Program-made: the position numbers and the translations under genes
Assembly: GCA_037893245.1 (NCBI GenBank)
Contig: JBAIAA010000516.1
Span: 496,001-560,000 of the forward strand
Reading direction: 5' to 3'
Origin: Crossaster papposus
Taxonomy: Eukaryota > Echinodermata > Asteroidea > Velatida > Solasteridae
Length of the DNA stretch: 64,000 nt
Shown: positions 54,356 through 64,000 of the stretch, in pieces
Layout: each line of letters opens with the position of its first letter
How positions within the stretch are numbered: the first letter of the stretch is position 1
Notes under the pieces: generated by a model
The model's input: the letters and a program-made list of their open reading frames with translations, nothing else
Told to the model about the DNA's origin: nothing
Database searches by the model: none

Positions 54356-54975
54356 TAGTCTTGATCCAAGACCAAGCTAGCCGTTTATTTGTTCCGCGGC
54401 GCGCCGTCCGTATATATCCGGGCTTATTGAGGGCGCCCTTAATTATCGCCAGATTTCTTCCACTATCTTGGTCTTGGCGCAACAATTCAAATTTTAACGG
54501 CTCTTACCAAAAAAAGCACAATGACTACAATGACTGTGGTATTATTAGGCATTTCGTCTGGTGTTGACTTTTGCCATTGATGCGAGTTTTATTTTATAAA
54601 AACCTGGAAACACTCGAACATCGCGAACGTTAAGCAATTCCTCCAGTTTTGGGTCACGTGACATTGGCGGCTAAATAATAAATGAAAAATCTCAAATAGT
54701 CAGAAATATTTGGTCTGGGAACCAGACTATAATAATCGTACACTACATTAAACAAAAACGACTTAGCGCGCATGCGGGGACGAGTAGCAATTTGAGCTAT
54801 GCTTGGAATGTCCTCGGAATTTTCCGGGTTCACGCGACACTTGCGCCAAGACCAAGATACATGTAGTGGAAGGAATCTGTGACGATAATTAAGGGCGCCC
54901 TCAATAAGCCCGGATATATACGGACGGCGCGCCGCGGAACAAATAAACGGCTAGCTTGGTCTTGGATCAAGACTA
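54356..54975. mobile_element. MITE with ~130-bp TIRs and 9-bp target duplication
   Basis: Starts TAGTCTTGATCCAAGACC and ends with its inverse; inverted arms continue about 130 bp through AATTAAGGGCGCCCTCAATA-type sequence. Direct 9-bp duplication CCCTGCGTG at 54347-54355 and 54976-54984. Nine-base duplications with long TIRs fit Mutator-like elements. No transposase. Confidence 0.92.
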
Positions 54976-54984
54976 CCCTGCGTG

Positions 54985-55375
54985 CAATTTCCAGACGTAG
55001 CCAAGTTCGAACGTGGCCAACTTCCCCTCAGCACGGCGACAATGGAGAATTTGTCGACATACTGTATTGCATGCATGCATATTGCACTGCTAGTCAGCTA
55101 TACAGTTCAAATTCTCACTACGTTCCGCAGACTTAAACTCCAGTCAGGTAACGTATGGTCATATTTTTGTGTGTATGGTGCTTGTGATGTGTGTGGTACC
55201 GGTATGGGTGTGTATGTCGTGTGTGGCCAGTCTATTGTCAAGTCTATGTCTATAACGTGTATCGTTTCAAAATGACAGCATTTTACGGCATAGACCTCAG
55301 CGAATGTTGACATTTTTCAAAAACAAAGAGCACATTTTTGCCTGTTAATCTCAAGATCACATTCAAGGACGTCTT
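54985..55375 (+). pseudogene. Coding-like relic homologous to 6650-5850 (minus)
   Basis: Matches the minus strand of 6486-6605 (GCCAAGTTCGAACG.GGCCAAC, GGAGAATTTGTCGACATACT) and 5870-5965. From 55272 one frame reads MTAFYGIDLSEC, stop, HFSKTKSTFLPVNLK, then KDVFVKNHGEVDKDF. The stop shows decay. Family unknown. Confidence 0.4.
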
Positions 55376-57593
55376 TGTAAAGAACCATGGGGAAGTTGAT
55401 AAAGACTTTTGCATTGACATCCAGTAGGAAGCCAAGCAAATGATCCTAGAGCCGGAGTGGAGAAGTGCAACGTTACAATACCTTGTTATGTCAGTCACAG
55501 AACTCACAAACTGTTTAACCATCAGTAATAAAACATGTCTCAAAAATCATCTCAAAACACTTTGATTGCGCACCACTTAAACTTGTATGGTTCCTCACAT
55601 ACTGTGTACATATTTACACCTCCAAAAAAAAAGGGCAAAAATGTCATGTGGATCGACTGACCCAATTTTTTTCTACCAAAGTTTGTTTTTGTTTTGCCTT
55701 AAATCTTTCCTGAGTTTTTTGTGAAAATAATTCTTCAAACAACTTTTGAACAAAAGTCGTAAGGCCCAGTTTTACTCACACATGACGACACAAACCATGG
55801 AGGGCTAGGGAGGAAGGAATATTCCCAAGCATAATGCACGCACCTGCCACGGATGTTATTTTTTCATTCGCAAAAACAATATGCTTTTGCTACAGTATTT
55901 GCTTGGAGACTGGACTTATTACAGATGCTGTAACACGATATAAAACAAGTGGAGCCAGACTACTTTGTATTCTTAGCACCACCTCGTCCCTGTTAGCACC
56001 ACCTCGTCCCTGTTCGTTGCTCGCTTTACCATTGCAAGTACAATGTGATTATTTTGGGTATGAGGGGGGGGGGCTTAGCTCTATGCGTAAAGCAACGATA
56101 GTGGACTAAGATCACGGTTTGATTTTTTTCCGACATGACAAAACTGCATGTCAAACGTGCGAGGATATTGGAAAAAACAAAACCGCAGAGTAGCGAAGAA
56201 AAAAAATGGAGTTGGGAAATTATAAACGCGGCACGGACATTTCACATGCCTGCTTTGGAGACGATAATTACATGTAGTATTTCGTAGCTTAACTAGTTCC
56301 CGATGTTTTTACACTTTGCAGTGATCGGTCAGCGTTATAATTATCATGCTTATCCACGTCTAGCGCTGGACTGTCGTTAATCGCCGAGAACAATGTCGAC
56401 AAAAGAAAAAATATATGAACACAATGGTTGCTGGAAATGGACGCACTTCCACTGAAATCAAGTCGCCAATGTCAAACAAAAAACAAGTAGGAGGGGGGGG
56501 TGCTTGCATTTTTATTGCACAAAGATAGATTAATCTGATTGGCCAATTTTCATCGAGGGCAACGAAGTGGGCGTTCCTCGGAAAAAATAGTGTGGCGCAA
56601 GTGGAACAAAACCTTAATGCCAAATCCTATTAGTCCATGATTGATCAGTTGGAGGATTATCGGACAATGTAATACTTGTTTTACTTTGTGAATGCTGCCT
56701 GGTTGGCAACATGGGCCACTTTGCAAATTGGACTGTCGATCATTCTCGGACCTGGAGAGTCAGTTGCTGAATTAGTATTTTTTCTGGGCTGGGCTGCGAA
56801 TTTGGAAAGAATAACAAATTAGGCATGGGACAAGTTTATAAAATGATGCACATCGATGAATGCAGGCATTACAGGGTATTGTTTGACATCCGAGATTGTG
56901 GTGGTTTATATTTTATTTTTCTTAACTACAATTTGCAAAGGCTGGAATGAGCCTTTTTAAATCTATAGGACAATGTATTTCTAACACCATTTTAACACTA
57001 AACACACAACTTATATAAATGCCGGTAATATTTTGTTTTAGGAAGGGGCGTAATCATACATGCAGCTTACATTTTGTTTAACGATTCTCGGTCACATGGG
57101 ATGGAAATTAAATTGAAGAACGTGTAATGCTGGGTTTTGTGGATTTTTGTTCTGTCAGGCTATTAGGTTTTTTAGTTAAAGATGAGGTGCTTTTGCAAGA
57201 AAATAACAAGGAGAAACCGGTTTATGCAAACATACTTCATAGTTTATTTATTGATTTTGTTTGATCGATGCTAGAGTTACCGTAGCTGCAGTGAGTCAGA
57301 ACTCATTCTATATTGGAAGGGGAGGGTGTTTATGGGAGTTTTTACAAGTTTTAACATAACTATTTCTCATAGTTTTCGTTATTTTTTTGTTTCGTTATTT
57401 AGTTGATTTGTATCTCATTCGTTCTTCGACGCTCGCAATGCAAACATCCGTACTATACCATGCCATTGTACGCAGCGTGGTAATTTGGGTGTCATTCTTA
57501 TGGAGCATGGTAATGCAAATCCTGTTATCGTCATTGATTGGAATTTTGCTCCTTGGCTTATAGCTAGGCAGACTTAGAATAATTCTTGGCATA
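55376..57593. other. Non-genic DNA
   Basis: No gene recognised. Contains a 20-bp direct duplication TAGCACCACCTCGTCCCTGT (55975-56014) and several G runs. Confidence 0.4.
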
Positions 57594-58599
57594 TACCGTA
57601 ATTTCCTGCGGTAAAGACGCGGCTTATCTGACTTTCTAGACCACAAAAACATCGCCGCGCCTTATCTTTCGGTGCGCCGTATATGATGTCGCTTGAGTTC
57701 AAAGTGATGGTCTTTGTGTGAAGAATTCTTTGAATGCCGCAATCTTACTCAATAATGCGGTCAACCAATTAGCTCAACTCTCCGGACATTGTGACCGTGT
57801 TTCCATTAACAATGCCGCGATGTGTTGATCCCCTACTAGACTACGGGGCCCTACGACCGTACATGTATGTGTGTGTGCATGTACACATGTGATTTAGCAC
57901 TCGGCAGCGTGCGTAGTCTTGTTTGCAAGACGATCTTCGCGATGCGGGGCGCCCTCTAACGTACGCCGTAGACCACGCGCAAATTACCGCATCGGCGGCC
58001 TACGTGCGCTGCATATACCGCGATTAAGATCGTCTTGCAAACAAGACTACAGCGTGCGCTGCATGACGCGTACAACAGCGATAAAAAGCTGGCGTGGCCT
58101 TTTTCTAAACGTTTTTTCCTCTACGTTATCCGGCTTCATGCAATTCACCATCCGAACTACACAGCGCGGAGCATTCACAACGACTGGAAAAAAGACTAGG
58201 GGGTGTCGCAATTAGGGATACCCCGCACGCGATCGCTGCATGTGATGTACACGTGCATGTACATGTACATGCATGCAGTCAACATGATTGATATGTATCG
58301 GCACCTCGTGCGATATTGTGACGACTGGTTTGAAGTTTTCATACATTGTTTGCGTGCCAGATAAACTCAAGTACTCAGCAAATTCTTGCTTGGAATAGTG
58401 GGATCGTTCTAAGGCAACAAAATGACCCCTTTCTGGCGATGTACCTACACCGGGTGGCGTCTGGTGTTCTTTTGGGTGCGTTCAAGCATGCGCTTTATTC
58501 GGCGGTGCGCTTTATCTGTTGACGTTTGAAATTTATTTGGGTGATTTTAGGGACCTGCGCCTTAACCGCCGTGCGGCTTTACCGCAGGAAATTACGGTA
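57594..58599. mobile_element. TACCGTAATT-type TIR element, complete
   Basis: A 23-bp perfect TIR beginning TACCGTAATTTCCTGCGG at both ends, 1006 bp. Subterminal regions are rich in CGCCTTAT/CGCTTTAT and GGTGCGC words. The flanks allow a TA target. The MITE at 57914-58049 is nested inside. Its right 188 bp is also part of the large inverted repeat; the arm-1 copy (12792-12979) lacks the rest. Confidence 0.85.
57914..58049. mobile_element. Short MITE with 9-bp target duplication
   Basis: 136 bp with TIRs TAGTCTTGTTTGCAAGACGA and inverse, flanked by CAGCGTGCG at 57905-57913 and 58050-58058. Same TAGTCTTG ends and target size as 54356-54975, hence the same family. Confidence 0.92.
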
Positions 58600-58614
58600 G
58601 TAATTATGTGATGA

Positions 58615-59330
58615 GCTTGGATGGGCTTTTGCCAGCTCGAGTTGACTTGGTTAGTCCTGGTGTGAGCTTGGATGGGCTTTTGCCAGCTCAGGTGGACTTG
58701 GTGTGAGCTTGGATGGGCTTTTGCCAGCTCAGGTGTTCTTGTATCGTATTACGATCGAGGATCGAAACACAAAAAAGAACAAAGGGAACAAAGGATCCTC
58801 GAAGGACGGTTTGCTTGTCCGAACTCGGTCCTCGATCGTTGGGGCAAGCGATAAGTAATGGGGTTAGGGTATAGTAAAGGAACAAAGGAAAACACAATAT
58901 CGATCCTCGGTCGTTATGTGGTTCACGACTGCTTGGACTTGGTGTGTGTGCTTGGATGGGCTTTTGCCAGCTCGAGTTGACTTGGTTAGTCCTGGTGTGA
59001 GCTTGGATGGGCTTTTGCCAGCTCAGGTACACTTGGTGCGAGCTTGGATGGGCTTTTGCCAGCTCAGGTGGACTTGGTGCGAGCTTGGATGGGCTTTTGC
59101 CAGCTCAGGTGGATTTGGTGCGAGCTTGGGTGGGCTTTTGCCAGCTCAGGTGGATTTGGTGTGAGCTTGGATGGGCTTTTGCCAGCTCAGGTGGATTTGG
59201 TGTGAGCTTGGGTGGACTTTTGCCAGCTCAGATGGACTTGGTGCGAGCTTGGATGGGCTTTTGCCAGCTCAGATGGACTTGGTGTGAGCTTGGATGGGCT
59301 TTTGCCAGCTCAGGTGCACTTGGCTGTGCT
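58615..59330 (-). repeat. 41-bp minisatellite (arm 2)
   Basis: Mirror of 12063-12776 with the same unit count and the same interruption; one visible difference is a GGGTGGAC unit at about 59210. Identical copy number in both arms argues for a very recent duplication. Confidence 0.93.
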
Positions 59331-62300
59331 TGGATGTAGGCTTGCCGAACTTGGTGGAATTTCTAACAGTTCGGTAAATAACTGCCTCATGTCACATCCT
59401 TGGGACCTTTTCCCGGGGCTAGCCTGTGCGTATTTTGCGGAGGTTGAATTGGGGCCGGCAGACAGATTTTTCAAAAAATTCAGTATATCACTGCTACGTA
59501 TACATCCTTTTTTAACGTATTCATAGAAAAAACTGTGTGGGTTCGAAGAAGAATTTTCAAAAATGTATCGATTAATGTTGCCCTTTTTAGGGGAGGTATT
59601 TGTTAACGTCGTTTGTGTATTTGTGCACGATCTCCACGTGCAGCATTGGTACGTCAACGGCCATTTTTTAGGGGACTGTTTTTTCATTTTCAATACAATT
59701 TTTGTCATTAGATGATAAAAATGTATGTAAATAACAACCTTTTTTTTAAAGACAAGAGACAAAATGTTAAGATTGGATGCAAAAAAACAAAGACGATACT
59801 GTCTATATCGTCTTCGGTATCGTATCGTGACGATATTATCGTCCAGCGCTATCCACGTCATCTCCTTGAAGTTCTTGCATACCCAGAAATATGCCATGCA
59901 TGGTCCATTAAGCTTTCCTATAGCTTTTGCAAGAGGAACTCCATCCACTTCCTTCTCCCACCAGTCCCATTTGCAAGCATATTTGATGCGGCCCTAAAGT
60001 TTGTGTCGGTTTGTGTCTTTTCCGTCTTCACGAAATGACTCTCAACTATACTTATTTATGTCAAAACGCTTCTAATTTGTCGGCCCACTTACGTTCGCTA
60101 TTTTCTGAGAAGAAACCTCTGTTGGTTTTAGAAGATCCCTTCGCGATTACAAGTTCCCTTCGTGGTGCACAATTCCCAGTCATGGTGATGAAAACATGTG
60201 CGTAACGCTCAATGTAGTAACGCTGTACTGGTCCCTGCTGCGCCAAAGAAGGCATGATGTATGCGACAATCAGTCTATACATGTACATGTACATGCATGG
60301 CCGATTAACATCGTAACACTGCAGTTCTAGGTCAATCTAAATGCCGAATAAACATCGATGGAGAACGAATATTTCTGCAAGTTAATTCACAAAACTTGAT
60401 CTCTCAACTGTGTATGTGTTTTCTGTGTTCATGAATTATGATGAGGTTGTATCGCTTGTACTTGAAATGATAGCGCAGCATGTTTCCCCGACATTTTCTG
60501 CCGCAACGCGAGGTTCGTCGCCTGCCACACAGTGCTTCACACACTACAGACGGACAGTGTTGGCAAGTTTCCCTTCGTGGGTAGCGTTGTGCATAGTGGT
60601 GTGCACGACCTAAATTCTCCATTATTTTAAAGAATTATCGACAGTAAATAGTTGACATTAATTAAGGCAAGTTTTTATCACTTTTTGTGGCAATTGTTTT
60701 AATGGCTTTCGTACATGTAGCGTAAATCAATGTCAACATTTGAAGCGCGACATATGCCGCGGCAACTCACACCGCGAGGCTCGCAGCATGCTACTTGCTA
60801 CAAACATTTTCACCGTACTTCCTTTTGGATTGAGTTAATTCTGCCAACTACGTATGGTGGTGTACGTATCATTAGCGTGCTCAAGGCATTTTATCCTTTG
60901 TGTACAATTGACGACAGACTCATTGTTTCATCAAACCAACACTCTGCCCTTAAGAATGTCGAAATCGTACGGAATTCCATAGTTCGCAGCGTGATTTGTT
61001 CTTAACCAAAAAAAAAGCGTCTGGAACCCCACAATGTCCATTCAATGATTCTGGCTTTATCATAGATTCAAACACGTGTTCTTTTTATCTGCCCGTTTCC
61101 TGTTGGTCGGCCGTGTATGCATAGACTCCATCCTGCCTTCTTTGGCACTTTTAGTGGGCGGTGCGGGGGGGACCATTACAGCATTGCTGCATTGAGCATT
61201 ATGCACGTGTTTTCATCACCGTGATACTGATAGGGAATCACGCAACGCGTTGTCATTGCGAAGAGAAAGTGATAGGGAATCTCAGAAAATAGCGAATGTA
61301 AGTAGGCAAAATAAAGTACGACCGTTTTTTGACGTAAATGGGTAGTTGAAAAGCATTTTGTAAAGACAGAAAAGACATTTTTGTTAATTTAAAAAAAAAT
61401 GTTTTAATGGTTATTATTATTATTTTTTAACTTGCCGATAAAAACTTTAGGGTCGCAGCCTTAAATTATGGTCGGTTGGGTAACCGGAAGCAGAACTATT
61501 TTTTGTTGGCCTAACGAACACTCAAGTTCCCATATCAACTCGCAAAACATGTCTAAATGATTTTAATTATTTATTTTATTTATTTATTTTAATAAAATTT
61601 ATTAATGATAAAATGAAGAATTGATGAGGCCAAAAGAAAAATGGTGTGTTTACACTAACCCTACCTACCTGGATTTTTGGTGGCCCAATTGCCAACCTCA
61701 AACTTGTTATTGCTGTTTTGCTAGTTGATAATTGTAGATAAATACTAGTTTCAATTATTTGTCACAAACAATCATTTTCCACACTTAAAACACAACTAAA
61801 ATGGAAAAGAAAAGACAAAATTAAAATATTTCCCTGCGTACCTACCTGTATTTTTTTCAAGCCGTTACCGTAAACACACCATTTCTTTTGTTTAGCCTAA
61901 GCATACATCTGGATATGGGAGCCCAAAGAGCTGTGCTAAATGGCTAAAAACGTAACGTAATCGTGGAATTGCCCATTAGTGAAAATTGAGAGGGTTACAG
62001 CATATTAAGCGCAGGTAACTTTGAGTTCATTATGATCAGAAGCAACTTATCACAGTGAAACACCGCTAGTCTTGAACAAGAAGAAGAGAAACGATCCCTT
62101 TTCGTCTGGGTATGTGTCCTGCCACTGTTCCCCTTTTAGTATGAGTTATCAGTTCTCCCCGATATTCCAGCAAGAAATTGGCTTTTTTGAAATTCTTCTG
62201 AGCAAATGTTCCTCGATCGACCTAAGAAAATCAAAACCAGCAAAAAGCATACATACCTGAGACAGTTTTTCATTTTCATCTATGAACACAAATCTTTATA

Positions 62301-62967
62301 AAGGTCAGTATCACTATACAAGTGATCCCCTGAGTCGCGAGTGTCGCCTTTTCCCCGCGGTCGATCCCTATGTTTAGTTTTCTTTAAAAAGTCAAATTTT
62401 GTGCATTTTTCAATGACCTCAAATGACCCCTTGATTACCTTTGACCTCCTATTTCAAAGGAGTTTTGATGAACCCCACCCAAGGATCACTCCATCCAAGT
62501 TACATTAAAATCCATCAAATTCTGTATACATGTACAAAGAAACATTTGAAGTACCGGTATGTTTGAGCAATGACATCTAATGACCCCTTCATGACCTTTG
62601 ACCTCTGTAACCCAATGAGGAAATGTGTCTTCCGACCCAAGGGTCACTGCATCCAAGTTTTATCAAAATCTGTGAAAGCATGTACATGTAGAAGTTATAC
62701 AATATTATTTTCAAAAACTCATCACGCACGCTTACCGCCGCACCTCAAACTCGGGGCTAGGCGTTGTGCATAGCACTGTTCACGACCTAAATTCTCCATT
62801 CTTGTTAAAAGAATGATTGACTGTAAACATTTTTGACATTAATTAAGGCAAGTTTTTATCACTTTTTGAGGCAATATTTGATGGCTTTCGTAGCGTAAAT
62901 GGAAACATTTAAAGCACGAGATGTGCCGCAGCAACCTTTTGAAAGGCATGTAATCGGAAGCATGACT

Positions 62968-63940
62968 AAGGGGTCGTCCAAAGTTGTGAACATTTTAATG
63001 GTCGTACAAAGCGTACGACACGGGGGAGGGGGGTCGGAGGCCGCGTACGACTTTAAATGCTGAATAAAATGTTGATTTTGTATCGTACAATCAGCAAAGG
63101 AAAATTATATAATTTGAGGTTTGGTTTTTTTAATCAGAAGCGATACAAAGTCCGCTGTTCTAAAAGGATTGCTTCAGCAGGTATACCTTGTTTACAGCTA
63201 TTGTGCAACTCCGAGAAAAAAAACCTGATGCGTCCCTAGCGTAGCTGGCGCGAGGATAGGATACTTTTGACGCCGCCCGCCCTACACGCCACAGCGGCCG
63301 AGTTGGCAATGATTTCGTATAGCGCAACGTTAACCACAAGGTGTACACATACGTGCGCGCATGGACGAATCCCACAAGTGTGTTACTGTACATGTACATG
63401 TAAATGACGTACATGTACAGTATATCAACACCCTGAATAGAGCGCGAAGGTGCCAAGTGTGAATGAATAAACCTTTGACACGACTGTACTGCGAATCGTT
63501 CCCACAGCTGTGCATGGACATGGTGCACGCCATGCCCCACCGCGCTCTACCGGTGTTTGGAGTTTGTACACTTGGGACGAGGTTGTCACTGCCGATGATC
63601 ATGGCGTCGCACTGTACCGGTACTTGTTGCAGTCCGATCGTTGCAGTCCAGAGACCAGCCATGCTTTTAGCATTGTACATGTATGTTTAAAATAAACTAT
63701 ACAGCAAGTACTATGAGTACATTGTTTTTGACAAAATTAAATGTTCATCTGCTTTTGTTTTTAACTTGCATTGATCATCAGCAACATGAAAAATGTAAAA
63801 TGATGATAAAACATGTGCATCAACATTGAAAAAATAAAATGTTGAAAAGTACTACCGTACTTTGGGGGGAGGGAAGGGGGTCTTGAAAAGTAGTACGCTC
63901 TGTACGACCTTAAAAATGTTGACAACTTTGGACGGCCCCT
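62968..63940. mobile_element. DNA transposon remnant with ~50-bp TIRs, mirror copy
   Basis: Exact mirror of 7459-8431. Confidence 0.8.
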
Positions 63941-64000
63941 AAACATTAGCAAAAATTAAACCAAGACTTTTTAATCATGCTGATAATTTAGTAAAAAGGT

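Larger units (their letters stand above)
58412..64000 (-). repeat. Arm 2 of large inverted repeat (continues past window)
   Basis: Inverse of 7399-12979, contiguous to the last base, so the arm is longer than seen. It repeats all arm-1 features in mirror order: 41-bp minisatellite (58615-59330), the unclassified repeat (59995-60790 and 61075-61510), the hairpin element (about 61515-61960), the AGGTCAAAGGT dimer and the TIR element (62968-63940). Confidence 0.93.

Noticed and set aside
57395-57652. 85-codon minus-strand frame
   Set aside because: Overlaps the end of a TIR element and flanking AT-rich DNA with no conserved motif.

Overview
This window is non-coding-rich eukaryotic DNA dominated by transposable elements and tandem repeats. 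There are no operons, no Shine-Dalgarno-type gene starts and no compact gene array. Reverse transcriptases of the CR1/L2 group, a tRNA-Leu-headed SINE, hAT, TTAA-target and 9-bp-target MITEs, minisatellites and frequent TACATGTA-type words suggest a marine invertebrate, perhaps an echinoderm, hemichordate or cephalochordate. The lineage is inference only. I see no rRNA, CRISPR or complete host gene; one exon at 21961-22177 (minus) is the best host-gene candidate.

Layout. 0-7.4 kb: TTAA MITEs, a segmental duplication carrying an exon-like cassette in three copies, and a tRNA-like sequence. 7.4-13.0 kb: arm 1 of a very large inverted repeat whose arm 2 is 58.4-64.0 kb and runs off the window (about 5.6 kb per arm, few mismatches, 45-kb spacer). 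13.0-16.0 kb: two foldback-type transposons lying head to head, making a 3-kb palindrome that starts where arm-1 homology stops. 16.5-21.5 kb: a nearly full-length CR1/L2-like LINE with one nonsense codon in ORF2. 22.6-25.0 kb: 41-bp minisatellite split by an inverted-repeat insert. 25-29 kb: nested SINE and MITEs. 29.4-41 kb: a mosaic of fragments of one zinc-finger/tyrosine-recombinase-like gene family, a 36-bp minisatellite cut by an hAT element, and a young 5'-truncated LINE with poly(A). 41-58 kb: MITEs, including a nested GC-rich element at 49.9-51.8 kb, an SGNH-hydrolase relic and two MITEs with 9-bp target duplications.

The most notable structure is the coupling of the large inverted duplication to the head-to-head foldback pair. 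Arm 2 carries a complete TIR element (57594-58599), while arm 1 carries only its last 188 bp before breaking next to the foldback terminus. This polarises the event: the right locus looks ancestral and the left derived. Several insertions are proved inside the window by paralogous empty sites (TTAA MITE at 40.4 kb against 30.3 kb; tandem TTAA MITEs at 1.45-2.33 kb against 5.14 kb; LINE at 16.5-21.5 kb against 44.5 kb) or by exact target-site duplications.
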